Origin: Nostoc sp. FACHB-110
GTDB taxonomy: Bacteria > Cyanobacteriota > Cyanobacteriia > Cyanobacteriales > Nostocaceae
DNA: 64,000 nucleotides
Direction of reading: 5' to 3'
NCBI RefSeq assembly: GCF_014697425.1
Contig: NZ_JACJRU010000027.1
Location: forward strand, 1-64,000
This document shows, in pieces, positions 23,111-31,283 of this stretch. The notes beneath the pieces are model-generated. The model was not told where the DNA came from and made no database searches. It saw only the letters and a list, made by a program, of their open reading frames with translations. Every line of letters starts with the position of its first letter. The stretch's first letter is position 1. The position numbers and the translations under genes are program-made.

Positions 23111-23887
23111 CTATTCCAAGGGTGGCAAATTATTTGGGTCAATACCTTGAGAGGCTAAATAGGCCATCAATCTTTCTTTTTGCTGGCGTTCTTGTTCAGC
23201 GCGTTGGCGTTCTTGTTCGGCGCGTTGGCGTTCTTGTTCAATTTTTTCGACAGCCCAGGGTAACAAATTACCTTCTCTATCCCACCAGCGCAACCAATAC
23301 CCTGTTCTAGCTTCTTTCGTCCCTTGCCAAGTTCCTAAAAATAAACCCATTGATTCTACGAAATGACGACCATTTTCGTCAGGTAGCTGTAACTCATAGC
23401 GTTTATTTTCCAGTTGGTAAAATTCCAATAAACCACCATCTGGTTCAAAAATAATATAAATGGGAACCTGTAAAATCTGCTCGTAGAAAAACCATCTTCC
23501 TGGGGGATAGGTGCGCTTGACAGAATATTCCCCGCCTTCGGTATCAGATAAAAACTCCATAACAACCGCCGGCACATCTCCTTCTAGATTAGGAGTATAA
23601 CTTTTGCGATCGCTCAAAATTTGATTTACAGCTGGAACATAAACCCAATCAGGTGCTTTGAGAATCAATTGTCCATTGACAGTCGCACAAAGCCCAAAAT
23701 TTGAGGCTATCAACATCTGGGGTTGGATAAAACCACTAATTTCTAGACTTTCACGCAAAGCACCAGCCAAAATTGGCTGATTGGTATTCTCCACAGGTTC
23801 ATCCTCTAACTGATAATCATCGGGTAATGCTTCCCAAGAGATTACCATTTTAGTTAGCGATTTAGCTTCATCCAGTTGAGTTGCCAT
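23111..23887 (-). CDS. Uma2 family protein with C-terminal coiled-coil repeat
   Basis: The start is taken at ATG 23887 rather than GTG 23893. The Uma2 nuclease-like domain covers residues 10-190: DWVYVPAVNQILSDRK, DVPAVVMEFLSDTEGGEYS (acidic metal site) and RWFFYEQILQVPIYIIFEP. The C-terminus carries imperfect repeats of EQERQRA encoded by repeated CGTTCTTGTTCGGCGCGTTGG DNA (23180-23240), forming a short coiled coil, then YLASQGIDPNNLPPLE. This longer architecture is a known Uma2 subtype; role unknown. Confidence 0.82.
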   Translation of the reverse strand: MATQLDEAKSLTKMVISWEALPDDYQLEDEPVENTNQPILAGALRESLEISGFIQPQMLIASNFGLCATVNGQLILKAPDWVYVPAVNQILSDRKSYTPNLEGDVPAVVMEFLSDTEGGEYSVKRTYPPGRWFFYEQILQVPIYIIFEPDGGLLEFYQLENKRYELQLPDENGRHFVESMGLFLGTWQGTKEARTGYWLRWWDREGNLLPWAVEKIEQERQRAEQERQRAEQERQQKERLMAYLASQGIDPNNLPPLE

Positions 23888-24526
23888 AAACACAGCATGA
23901 ATATGAGTTTCTTTTCATGTTATCGCTCTCTGAATAGGGCAGGTAAGTAAGTCTGATTTTGCACCCCTTTTCTGATTAAGGGCTGGGTGTGGGGTGCAGG
24001 GACTTATTTAACCTCAGTTAGGTTTAAGAAGATTTTGCGGCTTTAGTTAAGCATTAGTTCTCAAAAATCGTAGACACGCTTTCCTCAGTTTCACGCAAGA
24101 TGCTGATAAGTGTACGTATTTTTTCACAATCAAAATTGACTTCTATTATACATACCAGAATCCCCAACTTCTCTAGAAAGTTGGGGTTCTCACTCTCTCA
24201 TTTTTTAGCAAATTTATTTAATTTACTAAAAATGAGGTTAGGTCATTAAATATGTAAAAAAGTTTTGAAAAAGATGCCCTTGATTTTAAAGTGTTTAATT
24301 TTAGCAAGATGTTGAAAACAGAAGAGATTATTTAATGGGAGGAATAGGTTACGCTATGGGCTACATAAAATTTGCTTGGTGTTACCAACGCAAAAATCTA
24401 AGCAGAATCTAGAAAAAGAGCTTCTGAATGTAAAACTGAGCAATTGTTAAATGTTGGGATGGTAGTGAAATCTTGCTGTCAATGTTATGCACTCAATGTT
24501 TGAAAGGTTGATGATCCTCAACAAGA
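23888..24526. other. intergenic, 640 bp, one hairpin
   Basis: CCCCAACTT (24162-24170) pairs with AAGTTGGGG (24178-24186), a hairpin seen widely in cyanobacterial spacers. A 25-codon frame at about 24334 was not accepted. No RNA gene recognised. Confidence 0.5.
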
Positions 24527-24760
24527 CTATGTAGCAGGAAAAGCATTACCGAGAGATTCAATTAAATCTCTGCGTCCGCTACCACGATGAGGCGTAGGAT
24601 TTTCCGGTTCGTTAGGTTTAGGTTTAGGCTTTGCCGAAAATAACATTTTTGTTTCTGTAGTAGAACTTAGCGTATGTGAATGATTGAACTTTTCTTGGCA
24701 GTTCAACGCTAAAGAACCGAACACCAAACTAGAAACTAAGAGGGAAAATGTAACACGCAT
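24527..24760 (-). CDS. patX: PatX-like RGSGR-containing secreted peptide precursor
   Basis: A 77-residue precursor: signal peptide MRVTFSLLVSSLVFGSLALN, a short Lys/Pro-rich stretch (KPKPKPNEPENP), then HRGSGRRDLIESLG with RGSGR at residues 59-63 (24572-24586). RGSGR is the active pentapeptide of PatS and HetN that binds HetR and inhibits heterocyst differentiation. PatX is the family defined by a signal peptide plus an (H)RG(S/T)GR(R) motif. This fits it in length, order and motif, and hetR lies 12 kb away. The likely job is a cell-to-cell inhibitor that patterns heterocysts. Confidence 0.85.
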   Translation of the reverse strand: MRVTFSLLVSSLVFGSLALNCQEKFNHSHTLSSTTETKMLFSAKPKPKPNEPENPTPHRGSGRRDLIESLGNAFPAT

Positions 24761-24817
24761 AGCAGATATTTATGTTGAAACTCTGATATCTACTGCTACT
24801 TAGTTTCTGTATGTGTA

Positions 24818-24823
24818 TCCGGA
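24818..24823 (-). promoter_or_regulatory. TCCGGA (DIF-type) motif upstream of patX
   Basis: TCCGGA lies 58 bp upstream of the patX start. This hexamer near -35 has been described at differentiation-dependent (DIF+) transcription starts in Anabaena. A TSS about 35 nt downstream would fall near 24785, with a poor -10 (TAGCAG). The hexamer is palindromic and short, so chance is possible. Confidence 0.45.
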
Positions 24824-24861
24824 AAATTTGAAAAATAGTATTCAGTTTTACAGAAAGAAAT

Positions 24862-26664
24862 CTACTTTGAAGTTATGTCGATTTTGTCAACTAATAACCA
24901 ATTACCAGATTGATTTAGCCGACCCCAGACACTTACTAATTGTTTATCTATAACTAATTGTAACTGATAATCTACTGGCGATCGCAAAGTTACTAATTGC
25001 CATATTTGGCCTTGATAAGCAGTAGGGGCAGTGATTTTGAGTCTGTATTCTTGCTGATCTAATCGCTGAAAAATACCTGTAAAGCATTCACATTGCAGTA
25101 TTAATACTTGTTTCGATTCTAAGTGATTATACTTTAGTGATAACTTCGGACAATCGCCACTGCTTGGATAATCTTGAAGGCTATTTAAATAATTCTGTTG
25201 CATATACAACCATTCAGGACAATTTGGCTGAAAATTTAGATTAAATAAAGGAATGATGGCCGCAGGTGCTTGTGCATCTTGTAACAATGCTGCTTGTAAG
25301 GCCCTCACAGGTAATTCTCTTGGCTGTACACCCAACTCAACGCACATCGCAGCTGCCATACCTGCGGCTTGACCGATACCCATCACCACAGGTTGCAATC
25401 TAGTTGCACCATTAGCTATGTGCGAGACAGAAATATTTTTTTCACAGGCTAATAAACCATCTGTAGTTGCTGGGACTAAAGCACGGTAAGGAATAGTAAA
25501 TGGTGTTCCTGTCCAGCGTCCGCCCCAGCGAATTGATTTGGGTTGTAGTGGTAAATCAAAGCCAGGATAATGATGATCGTTGGCATAATTACCAATAGCC
25601 ACAGCATCGGGAAATAGAGATGCAACTCTACCGCCGGCGACTGGTAAGATATCTTGTTCTCGAATTGTCGTCAGTCCCACCAAGCGGCGACTTTCTCGAT
25701 AATAAGGATGTAATGCAAAAGCAGTCTCATCCCAGGGAAAAACTACTTCTGCCAAACCATAGCGGCGGCCTAGCTGACTTTGGATAAAATGAGCAAAGTT
25801 TTGACTATGCCAACGGCACTCTTGCAGAAACTCGGCTTTAGCTATTTCTGACTCTACTAACCGCCCGACACCTTCACCATAGTCATTACCCTTGATTGGC
25901 CAGTTAATCATAAAGCGATCGCCTGGCAAGCGTCCATAATTCAAAAATTTCTCTGGGCCGTATTTCTCCCACGCACCAGCAAATAGAGAAGGATTATAGT
26001 TAGGTGCAGCTGGAATTTCTGGTGCAACAGCATCACCAAAATCTTGCATGATGACCACCCAAGTTGGTGACTGCACCGGATATTGTTCTGTAACTATATT
26101 ATGGGTAGTTGGTGCACTGGGTTCTTGCCACTGCGATCGCAATTCCCAACCCCAACGGTAAGGAATATCTGCCAACGCTAATAAATCCCCTAATTCTGTA
26201 CCGTCCAGAATCACTTTGGCTTGCACAGTGAAATCAGCAAACCGCACGCCAGTAATACAATCTCCCTGGCGTAAAACCTCTAAAGGTACTTGCCCAGAAA
26301 TCCAATGCAGATTTGATAATTCTTGCACCCAATCTGCAAAAATCTCTGCCCCAACACGGGGGTCATAACTAAAAAAACTCACCCAACTATTATCTAATCC
26401 TCCTGGTTGTCGCTGGCGCAATTGTTGTAAAAACGCACCCCACAACCCAGTTTGAAACGCAATTAATTCATTACCATCCGGTGCAGAAACTCCTGCTGAT
26501 GTCAGCATTCCTCCCAACCAAGCAAACTCACTTACTAAAATAGTTTTGGCTCCCCGTCGTGCTGCTTGAATTGCCGCAGCCGTACCACCAGTTCCGCCAC
26601 CAACAACTAATACATCAGCTGTGTAGTGTTTCACCTGCTGATGTACAAATCTATTTACGTCCAT
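24862..26664 (-). CDS. FAD-dependent oxidoreductase
   Basis: A 600-residue flavoprotein. DVLVVGGGTGGTAAAIQAARRG (residues 18-39) is the FAD-binding Rossmann motif, followed by FAWLGGMLTSAGVSAPDG. Later segments ADFTVQAKVILDGTELGDLLALADIP and GIGQAAGMAAAMCVELG close the FAD site. This is the family often annotated 'FAD dependent oxidoreductase' (PF12831). The C-terminal 130 residues are beta-rich and may be a separate domain. Substrate unknown. No signal peptide. patX follows 101 bp downstream on the same strand, but a motif in the gap suggests its own promoter. Confidence 0.82.
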   Translation of the reverse strand: MDVNRFVHQQVKHYTADVLVVGGGTGGTAAAIQAARRGAKTILVSEFAWLGGMLTSAGVSAPDGNELIAFQTGLWGAFLQQLRQRQPGGLDNSWVSFFSYDPRVGAEIFADWVQELSNLHWISGQVPLEVLRQGDCITGVRFADFTVQAKVILDGTELGDLLALADIPYRWGWELRSQWQEPSAPTTHNIVTEQYPVQSPTWVVIMQDFGDAVAPEIPAAPNYNPSLFAGAWEKYGPEKFLNYGRLPGDRFMINWPIKGNDYGEGVGRLVESEIAKAEFLQECRWHSQNFAHFIQSQLGRRYGLAEVVFPWDETAFALHPYYRESRRLVGLTTIREQDILPVAGGRVASLFPDAVAIGNYANDHHYPGFDLPLQPKSIRWGGRWTGTPFTIPYRALVPATTDGLLACEKNISVSHIANGATRLQPVVMGIGQAAGMAAAMCVELGVQPRELPVRALQAALLQDAQAPAAIIPLFNLNFQPNCPEWLYMQQNYLNSLQDYPSSGDCPKLSLKYNHLESKQVLILQCECFTGIFQRLDQQEYRLKITAPTAYQGQIWQLVTLRSPVDYQLQLVIDKQLVSVWGRLNQSGNWLLVDKIDITSK

Positions 26665-26743
26665 CTACATTCATCCTCTTCCGTCGGTGGTTAATCTTGT
26701 TTTTGTGTTCTCACCAATGTGGGAATCGTTAATATCCGTCTGA

Positions 26744-28156
26744 TTAACCATTAATATTTTTTGTATTTTTCAATAGTAAAACTAGTACGGCTCCTGATAA
26801 GATACCGCCAAACCAACCAAACAAAGTATTAACAATGATCCACCAGCCAGCCTGCTCAACAAAGCGTCGCAGAATTAACCATTGAATAATTCCAACTATG
26901 GGGCCACTCCAAAAGAACGAATATTCAGGTTTTGTCCCAGATAAAAGAACAGAAAGACAAACACTGAATGTGGTTCCCAATAGCCATCCCTTTTCGGAGA
27001 CAGGAATTTGCCGCTTTAGCACTAATAACTGCATAAAGCCAATTGTTAAACCTATAGTTGCAGCTACAACTTGGCTACTAATAATTATGCCGAGAGACTC
27101 AACCATTCCGTAGGCGATCGCACCAAGAATTCCTCCACCAAATAAGCCGACAATATTAACTAACACCCATTGCAAATAAAAACCGAATCCTACTTTTGAG
27201 CGTTGCTTGACTATTGCAGGGTTAGCTGATGGTAAGGTTGGCGGAATTTGGGGCGTTTCCTGGCGATACTGAGGGGGAACGGTCGGTGGTGGGGAATATA
27301 ATGGCGGTTCAGGAGATATTTGTTGTGCTGCATAGGTGTTACCTAACTGTTGCACCGCAGCTAAAGCTTCTATTGCTGAGTGATAACGTTGACGGAAGTC
27401 ATAGCGAATCATCATATCTAAGACATCTGCCAAACCTGGACTGACTGACACCAAATTACGCCAAACAATTTCTGCGGTTTGTACATCTTCGTCCAATTGA
27501 TAAGGCATTAACCCAGTTAAAGCTTGAATACCAATTATCCCTACAGCATAAATATCACTGCTTAATCTAGGGCTACCTCGACTTTGTTCGCTTGGCATAT
27601 AGCCAGCTGTACCAATACCAACGGTCATTTTGGTTAAGCCTTCACCACTGACCACCTGGGTGCTAATTTGTTTCACCGCGCCAAAGTCAATCAGGACAAC
27701 TTTACCATCACTATTGCGGCGAATTAAATTAGGTGGTTTGATATCTCGGTGAATGACATTATTTTGATGGACAAAAGCTAATGGTTGCAAAATATTAGCC
27801 AGCAGCGAAATTGTATAACTTTCACTTAATCGCTTGCCTGGTGTAAGTTCATCGCTGAGAGGATGACCGTCAATAAATTGTTGAACTAAAAAGAATTCTT
27901 TATTTTCTTCAAAGTGTGCCAGCAGTTGGGGAATTTGGTCGTGCGTTCCTAGTTTATGTAGTAGTTGGGCTTCAGATTCAAACAAGCGTCTGGCAACTTG
28001 CAAAGTCATAGTATCAGTTGCCCGTGGTTTAAGTTGTTTGACTACGCACAGACTGTTGTAAAGTTTTGTGTCTTCTGCGATGTATGTTTGTCCGAAACCA
28101 CCAGCACCCAAGACTCGAATAATTTTATAACGTCCGTCTAGTAAATGACCCAACAT
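26744..28156 (-). CDS. Ser/Thr protein kinase with C-terminal membrane domain
   Basis: The start is placed at ATG 28156 (MLGHLLDGRYKII), because kinase homology begins there and upstream residues look random. The Hanks-type kinase has P-loop GAGGFG (17-22), Lys40, HRDIKPPN catalytic loop, DFGAVK metal site and a degenerate APE (MPSEQ). A Pro/Gln-rich linker (about 275-320) is followed by four or five hydrophobic helices (VLVNIVGLFGGGILGAIAY onward), so the kinase faces the cytoplasm. Signals sensed are unknown. A phosphatase-like gene lies next to it on the same strand. Confidence 0.88.
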   Translation of the reverse strand: MLGHLLDGRYKIIRVLGAGGFGQTYIAEDTKLYNSLCVVKQLKPRATDTMTLQVARRLFESEAQLLHKLGTHDQIPQLLAHFEENKEFFLVQQFIDGHPLSDELTPGKRLSESYTISLLANILQPLAFVHQNNVIHRDIKPPNLIRRNSDGKVVLIDFGAVKQISTQVVSGEGLTKMTVGIGTAGYMPSEQSRGSPRLSSDIYAVGIIGIQALTGLMPYQLDEDVQTAEIVWRNLVSVSPGLADVLDMMIRYDFRQRYHSAIEALAAVQQLGNTYAAQQISPEPPLYSPPPTVPPQYRQETPQIPPTLPSANPAIVKQRSKVGFGFYLQWVLVNIVGLFGGGILGAIAYGMVESLGIIISSQVVAATIGLTIGFMQLLVLKRQIPVSEKGWLLGTTFSVCLSVLLSGTKPEYSFFWSGPIVGIIQWLILRRFVEQAGWWIIVNTLFGWFGGILSGAVLVLLLKNTKNING

Positions 28157-28288
28157 AAACGCGATCGCTGACTCTGAAGAATTTCTGTATTTTAACTTCA
28201 CTCTCACAGATGCCAATATACTTCGATACATTACGTAGATATGCTGGGAACAGCATGGATTTTTCCGCAAAACCCATGCCTAATTAAC

Positions 28289-28846
28289 CTAGCGAGCAGC
28301 TACAGGTATTTTGGCGTGTTTATTGACGTAGTTCACAAATAATTGCTTCAGTCTGGGACTGACGCTAAAGCCATTAAAATCTTCTAAAAATCCAAAACCC
28401 AAACTTTTAGCTCTTGCTAAAGTTTGCTCTGCTGTCAATCCTTCTTTAATGGCTATACTCAACATAGCAATTCCTGTAGAACGCATTCCCGCAGCACAGT
28501 GAATCAGAACTGGCTTTGGTAGTTGTTCCAGCGTTTTGAGGGTTTTGGTAATTAACTCTTCATTCAGTGCTTCTAGCTTCACGGGTACGTTGATGTAATA
28601 CAACCCTAATCTTTCAGCCAGTTTTTGCTCATCCTGAAAAAATCCTAGTTCATCAGGCGATCGCAGATTTAATACTGATTTATAACCTTCTTGGATAGCC
28701 TGCTCAAGCTGTTTTAATGAGATTTGTCCGGTTGTTGTTAAAGTTTCATTGATTAATATGGCGTTATTCACATTCACTCCTTCTGACTTTCCTGGTAAAT
28801 GCAAGCTGTGAGCAGCTATGAAAAAATTTGCAGCATGATTTGACAA
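28289..28846 (-). CDS. dual-specificity/tyrosine phosphatase-like protein (DUF442 type)
   Basis: A 185-residue protein with the CX5R signature HCAAGMRSTG, preceded by GYKSVLNLRSPDE, the usual N-terminal motif of the beta-lactamase-hydrolase-like (BLH/DUF442) phosphatase family. The first 25 residues are not family-like and the true start may lie further in (GVNVNNAILINE). It is upstream of, and on the same strand as, the Ser/Thr kinase gene (132 bp gap), so the pair may share regulation. Substrate unknown. Confidence 0.8.
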   Translation of the reverse strand: MSNHAANFFIAAHSLHLPGKSEGVNVNNAILINETLTTTGQISLKQLEQAIQEGYKSVLNLRSPDELGFFQDEQKLAERLGLYYINVPVKLEALNEELITKTLKTLEQLPKPVLIHCAAGMRSTGIAMLSIAIKEGLTAEQTLARAKSLGFGFLEDFNGFSVSPRLKQLFVNYVNKHAKIPVAAR

Positions 28847-29099
28847 AATTAGCTGTTAATTGGCTAATTAACGCTGAAATTTGCCTGTTTAAGTTGATTT
28901 AATTTATGACTTTATTCATAATATACGGTTTATCGATAGACTTACCGCTATTAAAAATAAATAATGCCTATTCCCGATAGGTTTAGTGGTTTTTATCGAT
29001 CAAGCAGATTGTGGCAAAGTCGATCGCCCTTTGTTTCGGATATTGCGTTTATGAAATACAATGTTTTAATATTACACTTGCATAGATAAAACATTCGCT

Positions 29100-29561
29100 A
29101 TGAATTCCATCATCGCTGGTCAAAACAAGCCATTAGAGCCAGTCATAACTCCAGAAGAAATTCAAGCTATCAAGCAACTAGAAAGTACACTTAAACTTGC
29201 CGACTCTCAACTACATTTAGTCGCCGCCAACGATGAAAAAATTCCCATTCCTGAATCAGTAGATAAAGTGTTGCGTCAAGTGGTTCAGGCAATGGCAGCG
29301 AATCAATTAGTATCCGTAGTAATTCAGGATCAAGAATTCAGCACACAACAAGCAGCAGACTTTCTTAACGTATCACGTCCCTATCTCATTAAATTATTGG
29401 AGCAAGGTGAAATCCCTTACATTATGGTAGGCACACATCGACGTGTTCGTTTTGAAGATTTGCAGCAGTATAAACAACAGCGAGATAGCAAGCGGAGAAA
29501 ACTGTTGCAAGAGCTAATAGAGATAACTGAAGAAGCTGGTTTATACGAAGATGATGAGTAA
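29100..29561 (+). CDS. antitoxin-type excisionase-family HTH protein
   Basis: A 153-residue protein. The C-terminal half has the MerR/excisionase-like DNA-binding helix set (FSTQQAADFLNVSRPYLIKLLEQGEIPYIMVGTHRRVRFEDL), and the N-terminal half is helical. The format is that of antitoxins paired with PIN-domain ribonucleases in cyanobacteria. The toxin partner starts 19 nt downstream, but its frame is destroyed, so this is probably an orphan antitoxin now. Confidence 0.8.
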   Translation: MNSIIAGQNKPLEPVITPEEIQAIKQLESTLKLADSQLHLVAANDEKIPIPESVDKVLRQVVQAMAANQLVSVVIQDQEFSTQQAADFLNVSRPYLIKLLEQGEIPYIMVGTHRRVRFEDLQQYKQQRDSKRRKLLQELIEITEEAGLYEDDE

Positions 29562-29579
29562 CTGCTGGGGAAAATAACT

Positions 29580-30003
29580 ATGCTCAAAGTTGTCTTAGAT
29601 GCTTGTGTTCTATTTCCAATGTACTTACGAGACACCTTGCTATCAACTGCTGAGGCTGGACTGTATGTACCTTATTGGTCAGCAAGTGTTGACGAATGAT
29701 CCCAAAGACCGTCATGTGCTTGCTGCTGCGGTCATAGTGAAGGCTGACATTATTGTTACTAACAATCTGAATGATTTTAATAGCCAAGCTTTAACGCCTT
29801 GGCATATTCAAGCTCAGTCACCCGATAATTTTCTTAGTGACCTGTTCGACAAATACCCAGTAGAAATAATTCAAGTAATCCAGGATCAGTCCCAAAATTA
29901 TAAAAGAAGTCCTAAAACTTTGGTTCAACTACTTGAACTGCTGAGTAAACAGTTACCAAGATTCACGAAAAAAATTTTATCTCATGAATCTACCCAAAAT
30001 TAG
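29580..30003 (+). pseudogene. PIN-domain toxin with internal deletion and frameshift
   Basis: ATG 29580 opens MLKVVLDACVLFPMYLRDTL, the PIN N-terminus with the first catalytic Asp (LDAC), but the frame stops at 29697-29699 after SASVDE. The C-terminal PIN half continues in another frame from about 29685 to 30003: VLTNDPKDRHVLAAAV (catalytic DPKDRH) and IVTNNLNDF. Intact relatives have roughly 45 more residues between these halves, so a deletion near 29680-29690 removed the middle and shifted the frame. The ribonuclease cannot be made. Confidence 0.82.
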
Positions 30004-30088
30004 TGCAAACACAAAATCCTGAAAGTTTATAGCTCAACGTTAACCGCTAATGTTACATCTAAGATCGTTGAGCGGTGAAAAAATCAAC

Positions 30089-31135
30089 GTGAAAGCACAG
30101 GTATTTAGAGGCGTAAATCAACTGTCGTTTGAAGAGATTCCAGTACCACAGGTAGAAACTGATGAAGTGCTGGTGCAAGTGCAAGTTGTCGGGCTGTGTC
30201 AGTCAGATATTAAAAAAATTCGTTATCCTCTGTATGAACCACCGCGCATATTTGGACATGAAACAGCAGGTATAATCGCCGCAGTAGGTTCGGAAGTGAG
30301 AGGTTGGCAAGTAGGACAACGAGTAGCTGTGATGCATCACATTCCTTGTATGCGTTGCGCCTACTGTTTAAATGAAAATTTCTCGATGTGCGATGTTTAT
30401 AAAAATATCTCTACCACAGCCGGGTTTAATGCTAGTGGTGGCGGTTTTGCCGAGTATGTGAAAGTCCCAGGACATATTGTGCAGAATGGCGGGTTAATTG
30501 CGATCCCCGATGAGATTTCTTTTGAAGAAGCGAGTTTTGTTGAACCGACTAATTGCTGTCTCAAGGCGGTAAAAAAAGCCCAAATTGCCCCCGGACAAAC
30601 TGTATTGATTACTGGAGCCGGGCCGATTGGGTTAATGTTTGTCATGTTGGTGAAGTATTTTGGGGCAAAAGCGATCGCCACTGATTTACTGCCCTCTAGA
30701 ATAGAAAAAGCCTTGAATGTTGGCGCAGAAGCAGCTTTTGATGCGCGTGATCCCGATTTAGCCGCCAAAATTCATGCCATTACAGATGGACTAGGCGTAG
30801 ATGTCACATTACTGGCTGTACCTAGTGATAAAGCGTTCTTTCAAGCACTAGACTGCACGCGTAAAGGGGGGAAAATACTGTTTTTCGCTGAGTTTCCCGA
30901 TGAATTAGAAATTCCTATCAATCCGAATATTCTTTACCGCCGAGAAATTGACTTGATGGGTAGTTACAGTTCTTCCTACCGTCTTCAGGCGCTTTCGGCT
31001 GATATTGTATTTCATCGGCGGATTGATGTATCAGCTTTAATTAGCGATCGCTACCCTTTAAAAGACTTATCAGCAGCCGTAGAACAAGCGATCGCGCCTT
31101 CTGCCGATACATACAAAATTTTAATCTATCCTTGA
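30089..31135 (+). CDS. zinc-binding alcohol dehydrogenase family protein (MDR)
   Basis: A medium-chain dehydrogenase/reductase. The likely start is GTG 30089 (VKAQVFRGVNQLSF); an ATG at 30050 adds 13 residues unlike the family. Catalytic-zinc ligands lie in GLCQSD and FGHETAG, the structural zinc is bound by the four-Cys loop CMRCAYCLNENFSMC, and the NAD(P) fold starts at VLITGAGPIGLMFVMLVK. It is related to sorbitol/threonine dehydrogenases; substrate unknown. Transcribed alone. Confidence 0.85.
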   Translation: MKAQVFRGVNQLSFEEIPVPQVETDEVLVQVQVVGLCQSDIKKIRYPLYEPPRIFGHETAGIIAAVGSEVRGWQVGQRVAVMHHIPCMRCAYCLNENFSMCDVYKNISTTAGFNASGGGFAEYVKVPGHIVQNGGLIAIPDEISFEEASFVEPTNCCLKAVKKAQIAPGQTVLITGAGPIGLMFVMLVKYFGAKAIATDLLPSRIEKALNVGAEAAFDARDPDLAAKIHAITDGLGVDVTLLAVPSDKAFFQALDCTRKGGKILFFAEFPDELEIPINPNILYRREIDLMGSYSSSYRLQALSADIVFHRRIDVSALISDRYPLKDLSAAVEQAIAPSADTYKILIYP

Positions 31136-31283
31136 TCCGGGCAAAGAAGCTAACTCGTAGAAAATACTTATAGCTAATTTTGCCATAGACTCCCAAAATG
31201 GGAGTCAAACCTTGGAGGGATATCAACTATGAAAACGCACATTGCCTAATTCTTGTTCCCTATCTCTACATCTACCCAAACTT

